DNA from: Aegilops tauschii subsp. strangulata
Lineage: Eukaryota; Streptophyta; Magnoliopsida; Poales; Poaceae
NCBI RefSeq assembly: GCF_002575655.3
Contig: NC_053040.3
Coordinates: 355,940,267 to 356,004,266 of the forward strand
Direction: 5' to 3'
DNA: 64,000 bases
Made by a program: the position numbers and the translations under genes
Notes under the pieces: generated by a model
Database searches by the model: none
The model's input: the letters and a program-made list of their open reading frames with translations, nothing else
What the model was told of the DNA's origin: nothing
Shown: in pieces, positions 35,111-47,936 of the stretch
How the letters are laid out: every line of letters begins with the position of its first letter
Position numbering within the stretch: position 1 is the first letter of the stretch

Positions 35111-36516
35111 AGCTATATAGCTAGCACGTCCTTCTTTAAGGCGTGCGCCAAGTGGATCCATTGGTTTCTATATCATTTATGTGGTGTTGTTGATGGTAAA
35201 AGAAAGCATATATACATTACAAACCAATGTCACAAGTGTACATACATAGACAACGACAAGTGAAAAGAAGCTCGCGCACTACCATCCAACTCCTTTTATA
35301 GAAATCAATGATGATCAACATATGAAATCATCATGATAGTCCATGTTAGCTTATTTATTGTTCCAATACACCGAATGGGGATTGTTCAAAGAACAAAAAA
35401 GCTAATACTTGACAGAGAGATCATTCACACTTTCAAACATTCGGGGAAAAAGTCTTGGGACAAAACACGCATCAAGTTTTTTTGAAATATAACATAAGAG
35501 CTGTATATTCATTGTAAAGAAGAATATGGTACATGGACCTGAACTGCTCGGTTTATTAAAGGAAAACTGGGCAAAAATCTAAACAACGGCAAGCCACACC
35601 AAGCTAACTTGAACAACCCAAAGCACCACAAAACATACAAGACACCGGAAGGCCAACATCCCACAACACACCCGGTCGGGCACTTGAGCGCCTACACCGC
35701 TACCAGAGTGCAAACTGAAAACCGACGTATCAATCCAGGTTGCCACAAGCTTATTTCTAAAACTATATGACACTGAAGAGGAATGCTATGTGTGATAGAC
35801 CAAACATATGCCGCTCCGATCCCGCGAGGTTGGCAGACACACTTGCCTGATGCACTTTGCATGTGGATGGTGCTTCTGCTGCTCCCACGAAGAAGTCATG
35901 TGGGCAGCCATCAACAACCTCCGCGAACCTTGGGTCCCTTTGGCCAAGTCATGCTCCGTGACGATGCCACCAAGAGGAAACACGGTGCCAAGCAAAGCGA
36001 GCAGCATTGTCATCGTCCAATCTGGAAGACCGGAGCTAGGGTTTCCCCTGTAGCATGATGGAAAGGGGGAAGGCCTGCAACATTGATGCATCCAACAAGG
36101 GAACGATACCCATAGGCGCTGCCATCGATGACTCTGGCTACAACCAAAGTTTGGCTTTTGCCGACAGCCTACACATCCATACCAATGACTCGGCTAGCCC
36201 ATCCGATCTACCACCTCCATGGCGCGCAAGCACCACACCACCTCTCGCCCCTGCACAGCTCAGACACTACCCCTTCCATGTATGCATCTCGCTCCTCCGC
36301 TTCACCTCCCGCCTCAAGCTTCATGCAAGACCCGATCAGAGGCACTCCGACCAACCAAATACACAACAACCATCATAGGCCCACCATGTTAGGTGCTGAG
36401 ACCATGCCAACATGGGTCGACACCCAGCAGAAACCGCGCACGGGTGCCATCCGAGCGTCGCCCGCGCCCATCGCAGCAGTAGACCCGTGCTGGGCTACCT
36501 CCCATGCCCTACGGAC
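35111..36516. other. Unclassified DNA
   Basis: 35111-35480 is AT-rich with no feature recognised. 35490-36510 becomes GC-richer, with short ORFs up to 162 codons in several frames but no domain. The stretch around 35900-36050 (GGAGCTAGGGTTTCCCCTG) has the style of a plant retroelement untranslated region. I would not call a gene here. Confidence 0.3.
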
Positions 36517-38022
36517 TGATACGTCCATTTTGCATCATGTTTTCCTACTGTTATTTATAATATTTTTAATCAATATAACACTTTGTGGAGCAATTCTAAT
36601 GCCTTTTATCTCTTAATATGCAAGATTTACATAAAGAGGGAGATTGCTGACAGCTAGAATTGTGGAACTGAAAAAGCTATGTCAGAGATACCTATTCTAC
36701 ACATCTCGAAATAAGCTGAAATTTCATGGATATTTATTTTGGAATAAATAAAAGTATTGGAGAAAATAAGTACCAGAGGGGGCCACCTAGGTGCCCACGA
36801 GGCACCAGGGTGCGCTCACCCACCCACCCCCTCGGGCGTGCTTTGGTGGCTTGTGGGGCCCCTAGCCAGCCCCTGGTGCCCATCTTGTGGTATATAAGCC
36901 CATTTGCCCTAGAAAAAAAATAAGGAGAAGACTTTCGGGAAGAGCGCCACAGTCTTGAGGTGGAACTTGGGCAGGAGCACTTTTGCTCTCCGGCGGGCGA
37001 TTCCACCGGGGATACTTCCCTCCAGGAGGGGGAAATTGAAGCCATCGTCATCACCAACAACCCTCTCATCATGGGAGGACCAATCTTCATCAACATCTTC
37101 ACCAAGACCATCTCATCTCAAACCCTAGTTCATTTCTTGTATTCAATCTTTGTATCAAAACCTCAAATTGGTACTTGTGGGTTGCTAGTAGTGTTGATTA
37201 CGTCTTGTAGTTGATGCTAGTTGGTTTATTTGGTGGAAGATTATATGTTCAGATCCATTATGCTATTCAATACCCCTTTAATCTTGGACATGAATATGAT
37301 GTGTGAGTAGTTACTTTTGTTCTTGAGGACATGGGAAAAGTCTTGCCATAAGTAATCATGTGAATCTGGTATTCGTTCGATATTTTGATGATATGCATGT
37401 TGTTGTTTCCCTTAGTGGTGTTATGTGAACGTCGACTACATGACACTTCACCATCTTTGGGCCTAAGGGAATGCATTGTGATTAGTTATTAGATGATGGG
37501 TTCCTAGAGTGGCAGAAGCTTAAACCCTAGTTTATGCGTTATTCCGTGAGGGGCTGATTTGGATCCATATGTTTAATGCTATGGTTAGATTTATCTTAAT
37601 TCTTGTTTCGTAGTTGCAGATTCTTGCGAGAGGGGTTAATCATAAGTGGGAGGCTTGTTCAAGTAAGGACAACACCCAAGCACCGGTCCACCCACATATC
37701 AAATTATCAAAGTAGCCAACACGAATCAAACAACCATGATGAAAGTGACTAGATGGAATCCCCGTGTGTCCTCAAGAACACATTGCTTATTATAAGAGAC
37801 TGCTCCGGCCTGTCCTTTGCAAAAAAAAGGATTGGGATACCTTGCTGCACCTTAGTTACTATTGTAACTTGTTACTTGTTACAAATTATCTTGCTATCAA
37901 ACTACTCATTACCGATAATTTCAGTGCTTGCAGAAAATACCTTGCTGAAAATCGCTTGTCATTTCCTTCTGCTCCTCGTTGGGTTCGACACTCTTACTTA
38001 TCGAAATGACTACATTGATCCC
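36517..38022 (+). repeat. Gypsy LTR A, plus orientation, truncated at its last ~19 bases
   Basis: Begins TGATACGTCCATTTTGC and runs collinear with the reverse complement of 38023-39520, but stops at CATTGATCCC, lacking the terminal CTATACTTGTGG...CATCA. It contains TATATAAG at 36891-36898, a clear TATA box after the GC-rich U3 block. The abutting element at 38023 probably inserted here; ATCCC at 38018-38022 would be the target duplication, and the rest of LTR A would lie beyond that element. Confidence 0.75.
36891..36898 (+). promoter_or_regulatory. TATA box of LTR A
   Basis: TATATAAG, preceded by the GC-rich block and followed by AGCCCATTTGCCC. The related LTR B has the same sequence on the other strand at 39158-39165. 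Confidence 0.7.
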
Positions 38023-39520
38023 TGATGATCCACAAGTATAGGAGATCAATCATAGTCCTTACAATAAGTGAGAGTGTCGAACCCAACGAGGAGCAGAAGA
38101 AAATGACAAGTGGTTTTCAGCAAGGTAATTTCTTCACGCACTGAAATTGTCGGTAACAGATAGTTTGATAGCAAGATGTTTTGTAACGAGCAAGTAACAA
38201 TAATGGTTAATAAACTAAAGCAAAGTAGCCCAATCCTTTTGTGCAAAGGACGTGCCAAAATGGTTCCTTATAATAGGCAAAGCGTTCTTGAGGGTACACG
38301 GGAATTTCATCTAGTCACTTCCATCACGTTGGTTCGATTCGTGGTCGCTACTTTGATAATTTGATATGTGGGTGGACCGGTGCTTAGGGGCCGTTCTTAC
38401 TTGAACAAACCTCCTATTAACCCCCTCGCAAGCATCCCCAACTTTGAGAAAAGTATTAAGATAAAATCCAACCATACCATTAAACTTTTGGATCCAAATT
38501 GGTCCCTTACGAAGTAGCACATAAACTAGGGTTTAAGCTTCTGTCACTCTAGCAACCCATCATCTAATAACTACTCCACAATGCATTCCCTTAGGCCCAA
38601 ATATGGTGAAGTGCCATGTGGTCGACGTTCATATGACACCACTAAGGGAATCACAACATACATAGCATCAAAATATCGAACACATATCAAGTTCACATGA
38701 TTACTTGCAACAAGATTTCTCCCATGACCTCAAGAAAAAAAGTAACTACTCATAAATGATAATCATGCTCAAGATCAGAGGGGTATTAAATAGCATAATG
38801 GATCTGAACATATAATCTTCCACCAAATAAACCATATAGTAATCAACTACAAGATGTAATCAACACTACTAGTCACCCACAGTTACAAATCTGAGGTTCC
38901 AGTACAAAGATTGAACACAAGAGATGAACTAGGGTTTGAGAGGAGATGGTGATGTTGAAGGTGTTGATGGAGATTGGCCTCCCAAAGATGAGAGGATGTT
39001 GGTGATGACGATGGCTTCGATTTCCCCCTCCAGGAGGGAAGTTCCCGCGGTAGAATCGCTCCGCCGGAGGGCAAAAGTGCTCCTGCCCAAGTTCCACCTC
39101 GAGACAGCGGCACTCCGTCCTGAAAGTCCTCTCCTTATTTTTTCTAGGTCAAAATGACTTATATACCAGAAGATGGGCACCGGAGGTGGGCACAACCCAC
39201 CAGGGCGCGCCTGGGGGCCCAGGCGCGCCCTAGTGTCTTGTGCTCACCATGGTGGCCCCCTTTGATAGTTATTTGCTCCCGTTTTTTTATATATTCCGAA
39301 ACAATTCTCCGTAAATTTTTAGCTCATTTGGAGATGTGCAGAATAGGTAACTCTGACGTAGCCTTTTCAAGTCCAGAATTCCAGCTACCGACATTCTCCC
39401 TCTTTGTGTAAACCTTGCATATTAGGAAAGAAAAGGCATTAGAATTACTCCAAAAAGCATTATTATGCATAAAACATTATAAATAACAGTATGAAAACAT
39501 GATTCAAAATGGACGTATCA
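38023..39520 (-). repeat. Gypsy LTR B, the 3' LTR of the minus-strand element
   Basis: 1498 bp. On the minus strand it starts TGATACGTCCATTTTG (39520) and ends ATACTTGTGGATCATCA (38023). It is preceded on the minus strand by a polypurine tract (39534-39521) and internal sequence, so it is a 3' LTR. It contains the TATA box TATATAAG at 39165-39158. Same family as LTR A, but clearly diverged. Confidence 0.85.
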
Positions 39521-39534
39521 ACTCCCCCAAGCTT
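39521..39534 (-). other. Polypurine tract of the minus-strand Gypsy element
   Basis: On the minus strand AAGCTTGGGGGAGT directly precedes the LTR start at 39520. It is identical over 14 bases to the tract of the element at 862-10357. Confidence 0.8.
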
Positions 39535-40960
39535 AGACCTCTCTTGTCCTCAAGCGAAAAACCAAAACCGAAAAACATGTCCACATGCTTAGAGAGAGAG
39601 GTGTCGATAAAATCAAAATACGGACATAGAAGCATCATGCATATTATTATAACAGAAACAAACCTTATCATAAATTTTTTATCATATAACTTCTCATGAG
39701 CAAGTAGCAATTCATCACAACATCGAAGTATAAAGCATAAACTCTATTGAAAACCAACAAACTATGTTCTCAGTCAACTTTGCAACTACAAGTCATCATT
39801 TTTTTAGGACAAGATCTCATCTCAGAGCCTTTTGGCAAGTCCACATACTCAACTATCATATAACCTTCTATGATAGCTAACACTCACCTCATACCCATGA
39901 GCAAAAAGTTTCAACCAGACACATAGGAAGTTAGGGGCTTATGGTTTCGCCTCCCAACGTATGCACCTCAAGGGTGATGTCAACAATAATAATTCATGCT
40001 CACTCACATCCAACTGGATATATGTGCTTAGATCTTTCCTCACCTCATGATGCTTGCAAAAGAGAAAATAAAAGGAATAGGGAAGAATACTTTGAATCTT
40101 GCATAAAAGTAAATACATAAAAGTAAAAGATAGGCCCTTCGCAGAGGGAAGCAGAGGTTGACATGCACTTTTTGGTTGTATGCTCAATCTCTTAGTGCAA
40201 AAGAACATCATGTTCTATTGCTCCTTGTGATAGCAACCTTTATTATGCAGTCTGTCGCCTTTATTACTTTGCCATCACAAGTTCGTACAACACCCAATTT
40301 TCTCTTACACTAAATGATCCAACACTTTTAGAAGCAATTTTTATTGCCTTATTGCACCGATGACAACTTACTTGAAGGATCTTGCTCAATCCATAGGTAG
40401 GTATGGTGGACTCTCAAAACAAGATTTTGGGTTTAAGGGTTTTTGGATGCACAAGTAGTATTTCTTCTTAGTGCAGAATTTTTGGCTAGCAAAGGTATTG
40501 GGCAAGCACCACATGTTAAACGATCTATGACAATATAACTTCTATGTGAATATGAACACGCATAATCATTACGTTGTCTTCCTTGTCCAACGTCAACAAT
40601 TTTGACATAAAATATTTTGATGAGGGCTCACAATCATAAAAGATGTCCAAGATAGTGTATTTGCATGTGAGTCTTCTCTTCCCTTATTAATTCTTTCATG
40701 AATTGCATCATTCACTAATGCTATGTTTGTCAATCTCCAATAAATTTTACTACTTATACTTTTCCTTATGTGGTATCATTATTTACCATAAGAGTAGCAT
40801 ATGATCTTTTTCATTTATTTTGCTTTTATTTTTCTTGAAGCATAAAAGTAAAGAAAGCAAAACTTGAACTAAAGTTTATAATATATCTCGCACACGATTA
40901 CATAGATAGATAGATCACTAAGCAAACACTTGAAAAAGATTGAACTAAACTTTTATTCAA
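39535..40960 (-). other. 3' non-coding region of the minus-strand Gypsy element
   Basis: About 1.4 kb without a credible ORF, AT-rich. It includes TTGTCCTCAAGC next to the polypurine tract, the complement of the TTGAGGACAAGC motif found at the same place in the first Gypsy element. Confidence 0.6.
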
Positions 40961-41460
40961 TTAATTCAAAAGATAACTAAAGATCGAACTAAGATAGATA
41001 AAGGCAAAAGAAGGTGGTGTGAAACGATACCGGGAAACCTCCCCCAAGCTTGGCACAAGCCAAGGGGAGTGCCATACCCGATACTCAAGTCTCCTTTGGT
41101 GGTAAAGAAGGTGATGGTGGTGATGATGAGGTAGTGTCACCTTCAAGCTCAGGAGGTACTCCAATCTACAAATGATGCTCCGAAGGGCGATGATGTGCTC
41201 TTGCAACAGAATATTTTCACGAGTGAGATATTTATTTTGCCAACGGACCATTTCAATGGTCCCAAAATCTTCAATTTTAGTAGGGTTGAGATGCTCGTAG
41301 TATGGTTGAAGGATGTCTTCTTCTTCTGTTGCTGGGACGACCTGCCCTATTGCCGGAGCTTGATCTCCCACAACTTTATTGGCCTCATCAACCTCGATAG
41401 TTTCCCCTGGTTCCTCTCTCTTAAGTTATATTTTCATCAACCAAGCATCCTCTTCTACTT
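40961..41460 (-). pseudogene. Third ORF of the minus-strand Gypsy element, unknown
   Basis: On the minus strand a frame reads VVGDQAPAIGQVVPATEEED, then ILQPYYEHLNPTKIEDFG and EMVRWQNKYLTRENILLQEH, followed by RSIICRLE. It then loses register, giving a low-complexity His run that I regard as out of frame. Upstream, an in-frame stop after AWLMKI breaks the start. It is a small helical protein in the position after integrase. The copy of AAGCTTGGGGGAGG at 41052-41039 lies within this frame's 3' part. Function unknown. Confidence 0.4.
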
Positions 41461-41569
41461 TGTCGGAGGAAGGAGAAGACAGGATGCGTGGCTCGACAGA
41501 TCTAATAGAAAACACCAAGAAAGAAGAACAGAAGATTTCTCCGTGATACGGTGGTCAATAGGTTCGAGG

Positions 41570-41860
41570 GGTATATAAAGAATTTTTATCTTGGGAAACA
41601 AGCAAAATGAGGGGAAAACGGAGTCGGGAAGGTGCCCGTGGTGGGCACAACCCACTTGGGCGCGCCCTGGTGTCTTGTGCCCTCCTCGGTTGCCTTCCTG
41701 GTTGTTTATTATTTTCCTAATTTTTTTAATATTCCAAAACTGAAAAAATATATTTTTGCGGATTTTTCGAAGTCCGTTTACTTACCGTATCACGTACCAC
41801 CTCTTTTTTCACGATTCTGGAGTGTTCCGGAAGGTTTCTTTTATGTGTTCCTACGGTCTC
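41570..41860 (-). promoter_or_regulatory. Internal LTR-U3-like segment upstream of the third ORF
   Basis: On the minus strand: AACACTCCAGAATC, A/T-rich AATATATTTTTTCAG, then a block sharing GTGGGCACAACCCAC exactly (as read on the plus strand, near 41640) with LTR B near 39188, plus GGGCGCGCC and GTGTCTTGTGC in the same order, and then TTTATATACCCC at 41579-41568, at the TATA position. This is a second copy of U3-type promoter sequence inside the element, between integrase and the third ORF. Confidence 0.55.
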
Positions 41861-41889
41861 ATGGTTTCAATAATATTGCTTTCAACATT

Positions 41890-44800
41890 AACGGGCGTAC
41901 CTGAGATATAGTGTTTAATTCTTTTTCCATTGATAACCTTCGGGTTAGTACCTTCGGCACTACTTATTTTGATAGCTCCAGAAGGATAAACCTCTTCGAT
42001 AATATATGGTCCTTCCCATTTAGAGAGAAGTTTTCCTGCAAAGAATCTAAAACAGAGTTGTACAAAAGAACATATTCTCCAACTTTAAATTCCCGCTTTT
42101 TGATTCTTTTATCATGCCATATTTTAACGTTTTCTTTAAATAGTTTGGCATTTTCATAAGATTGGGTTCTCCATTCATCTAATGAGCTAATATCAAATAA
42201 CCTGTTTTCACCGGCAAGTTCCAAATCATAGTTGAATTCTTTGATTGCCCAATATGCTTTATGTTCTAACTCAAGAGGCAAATGACAAGCTTTCCATAAA
42301 CCATTTTATAAGGAGACATACCCATAGGATTTTTATAAGTTGTTCTGTAGGCCCAAAGTGCATCATCTAATTTCTTAGGCCAATTCTTTCGGGACCTATT
42401 AACTTTTTTGTAATATTAGTTTTATTTATCTATTTCTAAGTTCAACTTGACCACTGATTGAGGATGATAGGGTGATGCAATTCTATGGTTAACATCATCT
42501 TTAGCAAGCATTTTACGGAAAGCACCATGAAGTGTGAACCACCGTCAATCATTAAATATCTAGGGACTCCAAACCTTGGGAAAATAACTTCTTTAAGCAT
42601 TTTAATGGAAGTGTTGTGATCAAAACTACTAGTTGGAATAGCTTCTACCCACTTAGTAACATAATCAATAGCAACCAAAATATGAGTATACCCATTAGAG
42701 GAAGGAAAAGGTCCCATATAATCAAACCCCCAAACATCAAATGGTTCAACAGCAAGTGAATAATTCATAGGCATTTCTTGACGCTTACCGATATTACCAA
42801 TTCTTTGACATTCATCACTAGATAAAACAAACTTACGGGCATCCCTGAAGAGAGTAGGACAATAAAAACCAGATTGCAATACCTTGTGAGCAGTTCTATC
42901 TCCTGCATGATGCCCTCCATAAGCTTCGGAGTGACATTTCCGTAGGATTTGTTCCTGTTCATGCTCAGGTATAGAACGTCTAATAATACCATTTACTCCT
43001 TCTTTATAAGATGTGGGTCATCCCAAAAGTAGTGTCTTAAATCATAGAAGAATTTTTTCTTTTGTTGGTATGTGAAACTAGGTGGTATATATTGCAACAA
43101 TGTAATTAGCATAATCAACATACCAAGGAGTGTTATGAGAAACATTTATTGCAGCTAGTTGTTCATCATGAAAACTATCATCAATAGGTAGTGAGTGGGT
43201 CATCAAGAATATTTTCTAACCTAGACAAGTTATCTGCTATGGGGTTCTCAGCTCCTTTTCTATCAGTAATATGTAAATCAAATTCTTGTAGCAAAAGAAC
43301 CCACCTAATGAGTCTAGGTTTAGCATCTTTCTTTTCCATAAGATATTTTATAGAAGCATGATCAGTGTGAATAGTTACTTTAGAATCAACAATATAGGAT
43401 CTGAATTTATCACACGCAAACACAACTTCTAAGAATTATTTTTCACTAGTAGCATAATTTCTTTGGGCACGGTCTAGAGTTTTGCTAGCATAATGGATAA
43501 CTTTTAATTTCTTATCAACTCTTTGTCTTAGAACGACACCAACAGCATAATCACTAGCATCACACATAATTTCAAAAGGCAAGTTCCAACTAGGTGGTTG
43601 TACTATAGGTGTAGAAGTTAAGGCTTTCTTAAATGTTTCAAAGGCTTCTACACAATCATCATCAAAAACAAATGGAACATCCTTTTGTAAAAGATTTGTA
43701 AAAGGCCTAGAAACCTTAGAGAAGTATTTAATAAATCTCCTATAGAAATCAACAGACCGAGGAGACTACGATTACCTTTAATGTCTTTAGGACATGGCAT
43801 TTTCTCAATTGCATCAACTTTAGCTTTATCCACCTCAATACCTCGTTCAGAAATTTTATGTCCCTAGACAATACCTTCATTAGGCATAAAGTGGCACTTC
43901 TCCCAAGATTAGCTTGCTCACATCTCTGCAAAACTCGATTAAGGCTGCTTAAGTAATCATCAAAATAAGTTCCGTAAACGGAGAAATCATCCATGAAAAC
44001 CTCAACAATCTTTTCACAAAAATCTGAGAATATAATAGTCATACATCTTTGAAAGGTAGCAGGTGCATTGCATAAACCAAAAGGCATACGTCTATAAGCA
44101 TAAGTTCCAAAAGGACAAGTAAAGGCGGTTTTCTCTTGGTCAGGTTGTGAAATAGGTATTTGAGAAAAAACAGAATATCCATCAAGAAAGCAAAAGTGTG
44201 TGGGTGCTTAGATAGTCTTTCTAACATTTGATTAATAGAAGGCAGAGGGTAATGATCTTTTCTAGTAGCTTTATTTAGTTTTCTAAAATCAATTACCATT
44301 CTATAGCCAGTGACAATTCTTTGTGGAATAAGTTCATTTTTATCATTAGGAACAACAATATACCTCCCTTCTTAGGAACACAATCAACAGGACTTACCCA
44401 TCTACTATCAGCTATGGGATAGATTATACCTGCTTCCAAAAGCTTTAATTTTCCAGTTCTTACCACTTCTTTCACTTTAGGATTCAAACGTGGTTGATGA
44501 TCAACAACGGATTTAGCATCAGGTTCCATATTAATCTTGTGATGACATAGAGTGGGACTAATGCCCTTAAGATCATCAAGAGTATACCCAATTGCAGCTC
44601 TGTGCTTCTTCAGAATTTTCAATAATCTTTCTTCTTCATGTTTTGAAAGGTTAGCACTAATAATAAGAGGATATATCTTTTTCTCATCAAAATAAGCATA
44701 TTTCAAAGTGTTTGGCAATTGTTTTAATTCAAACACAGGATCACCTTTAGGTGGAGGAGGACCTCCTAGAGTGTCTATAGGCAAGCTGTGTTTGGGCAGA

Positions 44801-44937
44801 GGTCGTTGTTCAAAGAATATTTTATCTATTTCATTTCTTTCATGCATATGCATATCATTTTCATGGTCTAGCAAATATTGTTCTAGCGGATCAGTAGGAG
44901 GCACGGCAATAGAAGAAAGACCAATAATTTCATCCAT
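41890..44937 (-). pseudogene. Gypsy pol: reverse transcriptase, RNase H, integrase (degraded)
   Basis: From MDEIIGLSSIAVPPTDP (44937). RT pieces: RWVSPVDCVPKKGG, MVIDFRKLNKATRKDHYPLP, MPFGLCNAPATFQRCM, then the catalytic VFMDDFSVYG near 43995. RNase H: CDASDYAVG and [23 protein letters not shown]. Integrase: zinc-region DECQRIGNI, core FDVWGFDYMGPFP and AIDYVTKWVEA, then FPRFGVPRYLMIDGGSHF; C-terminus SLDEWRTQSYENAKLFKE and VGEYVLLYNS, ending INGKRIKHYISG near 41895. At least seven frame changes are needed, so it is non-functional. It converts element RNA to DNA and integrates it in intact relatives. Confidence 0.85.
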
Positions 44938-44946
44938 ACTAGATAA

Positions 44947-46332
44947 TTATTTCTTATGAGGTTGTCTACTAAACTTGGAGAAATTAGACTCATGAGACTC
45001 ATTACCAAAACTAACACCGACAATTTGTTTCTCACAATCAGACTCATTACCAAAACTAACACCGACAATTTGTTTCTCACAATCTATTTTAGCATTAACG
45101 GTGTTCAGGAAAGGTCTACCAAAAATAATGGGACAAAAATCATCTTCTGGGGAACCAAGAAATAGAAAATCAGTAGGATATTTTACTTTCCCACACAAGA
45201 CTTCAACATCTCTAAGAATCCCAGGTGGTGTGATGGTGTCTCTATTAGCAAATTTAATAGTAACATCTATGTCTTCTATTTCAGTGGGTGCTATGTCATT
45301 CATGACTTCTTTATATAAGGTAAAAGGAATAGCACTAATGCTAGCACCTAAGTCACATAAACCATGATAACATTGATCTCCTATTTTAACTGAGACAACA
45401 GGCATGCCAACAGCAGAGCTATGTTTATCTTTTTCATCGGGTTTGTTAATTCTAGCAACTTCATCACAGAAGTAAATAAGATGCCCATCAATATTTTCTA
45501 CGAGGAGATCTTTAACAATAGCAACACTAGGTTCTACTTTAATTTGTTTTGAAGGTCTATGTGCTTTGATATTACTTTTGCGGACCACAGTTGAAACCTT
45601 AGCATGTTCCTTTATCCTAACAGGGAAAGGTGGTTTTTCAATATAAGCAGTAGGCACAACTGGATCAACATTGTAAATAATAGTTTCATATTTAGCTATT
45701 AACGGTTCTTTAATTTCTTCTTTAATAGGTGGATGATATTTAAACCACTTATCCTTAGGGAGATCAACATGAGTAGAAAATGATTCACAAAAAGAGGCTA
45801 CTATCTCAGAGTCAAGTCCATATTTAGTGCTAAACTTGTCAAAGGCGTCGGTATTCATAAAAGATTTAACACAATAAAACTTAAGCTTAATACCTGACTC
45901 TTTACCTTCGTCAAGTTCCCAATCTTCAGAGTTGTGTTTAATTCTCTCTAAAAGATCCCACCTGAATTCAATAGTCTTCTTCATAAAATAACCAGTACAA
46001 GAAGTATCGAGCATGGATCGATCATCCTGAGAAAGCCGAGCATAAAAAATTTGAATAATAATTTCTCTTGGGAGCTCATGATTGTGGCATGAATATAACA
46101 TTGACTAAAGCCTCCCCCAAGCTAGAGCGATACTTTCTTCTTCATGAGGAAAAAAATATAATTCCGATCATTATGAACTAGGTGCATGGGATATTTTTTT
46201 AGTGAAATTCCAATTTCAATCGATTCCAATTCCAAGATCCAATATCATCGCATAGCCTATACCATGTCAATGCTTTTCCCTTCAAAGATAAAGGGAAAAC
46301 CTTCTTCTTAGCTTCATTTCTGGGTAAACCTG
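44947..46332 (-). pseudogene. Gypsy gag-protease, 3' portion
   Basis: Minus-strand frame from 46332: PRNEAKKKVFPLSLKGKALT (Retrotrans_gag core), then IALAWGRL with an in-frame TAG, then SMLYSCHNHELPREIIIQIF continuing to TAA at 44947. The protease region has LCDLGASISAIPFTLY and IIFGRPFLNTVNAKIDCEKQ. A perfect or near-perfect 45-bp tandem duplication at 44996-45085 repeats CEKQIVGVSFGNES in frame. The gag reading continues upstream across the solo LTR at 46333-47936. Confidence 0.8.
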
Positions 46333-47936
46333 TGATACATCTCCAACGTATCTATAATTTATGAAGTATTCATGCCATATTTACAACAATTCTATATGAT
46401 TTTGGTATGATTTGATTAGAACTAACCCAGACTGAAGCTGTTTGCAGCAGAACTACTGTGGTGTCGTTTTTTGTGCAGAAATAAAAGTTCTCGGAACAAG
46501 CTGAAAATTTACGGAGAATATTTTTGGAAAATATAAAAATACTAAAATGAAAAGATATCGGAGAGGAGTCCCGAGGCAACCACAAGGGTGGGGGTTGCCC
46601 CCCTGCCTTGTCGTCGCCTCGTGGGCCCCCTTGACTTGTCGCCGACACCAACACCTCCTATAAATCCCAAAACCTCCAGAAATAAACCTAGATCGGGAGT
46701 TCCGCCGCCGCAAGCCTCTGTAGCCATGCAAAACCAACCGGGAGCGCGTTCCGGCACCCAGCCGGAGGGGGAAACCATCACCGGTGGCCATCTTCATCAT
46801 CCCGATGCTCTCCATGACGAGGAGGGAGTAGTTGACCCTCGGGGCTGAGGGTATGTACCAGTAGCTATGTGTTTGATCTCTCTCTCTCTCGTGTTCTTGA
46901 TTTGGCACGATTCTGATGTACCGCGAGCTTTGTTACTATAGTTGAATCATATGGTGTTTGTCCTCCTCTATCTTCTTATGATGAATTGAGTTTTACCTTT
47001 GAGGTTTCACTATTATCGGATTGAATATTATTATGGAGTTGAGAACACTTGATGTATGTCTTGCGTGGGATACCCGTGGTGACAATGGGGTGTTCTATTG
47101 ATTCACTTGATGTATGTTTTGGCACTCAACTCGCGGATTCCCAAGGTGACATTGGGGTAATCTATGTATAGGGGTTGATGCACGTTTTCGTCCTTGTTTC
47201 TCCGGTAGGAATCTTAAGGCACTCTTTGAGGTTCTTTGTGTTGGATTGAATATTATGAATCTGAAGTTGTTTGAGTCATATCGTCTAATTGACCCACGGA
47301 TACTTGTGGTGGCATTGGAGTATCTAGGTGACATTAGGGTTGATTGATGTGTGTCATATGGTGTTATTTTACTACGAACTCTAGGGCTGTTTGTGACACT
47401 TATAGGAATAGCTCAATGGATTGATCGGAAAGAATAACTTTGAGGTGGTTTCGTACCCTACAAGCAATTTCATCTTATGTTCTCTGCGATAGGAATTTTG
47501 GAGTGACTTTTGTCGCATGTTGAGGGATTGCCATATGATTTAATTATCTTATCATTGTTGAGAGAACTTACACTAGTGAAAGTATGAACCCTAGGCCTTG
47601 TTTCGCTCACTTTTGTTACTTGCTACCTTGCTGTTTTTATATTTTCAGATTACAAAAACCTATATCTACCATCCATACTACACTTGTATCACCATCTATT
47701 TGCCGAACTAGTGCACCTATACAATTTACCATTGTATTGGGTGTGTTGGGGACACAAGAGACTCTTTGTTATTTGGTTGCAGGGTTGTTCGAGAGAGATC
47801 ATCTTCATCCTACGCCTCTCGCGGATTGATAAACCTTAGGTCATCCACTTGAGGGAAATTTGCTACTGTCCTACAAAACTCTGCGCTTGGAGGCCCAACA
47901 CGAGTCTACAGGAAGAAGGTTGTGTAGTAGACATCA
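46333..47936 (+). repeat. Solo LTR inserted in the Gypsy gag
   Basis: 1604 bp, TGATACATCTCCAACG...GTAGTAGACATCA, flanked by ACCTG on both sides (46328-46332 and 47937-47941). Removing it plus one duplication restores the gag frame on the minus strand, reading from IYVDEICGLFKLAG into LPRNEAKKK. It has CTATAAATCCC near 46658 as a TATA-like motif. Different family from LTRs A and B. Confidence 0.88.

Noticed and set aside
36055..36616. ORFs of 107-162 codons before LTR A
   Set aside because: No domain, overlapping frames and no start or promoter context. The longest runs into the LTR itself.
41039..41170. His-run protein end of the third ORF
   Set aside because: The His run comes from a CATCACCAC-type repeat read after a probable frameshift; another frame gives Ser/Pro-rich text and a stop.
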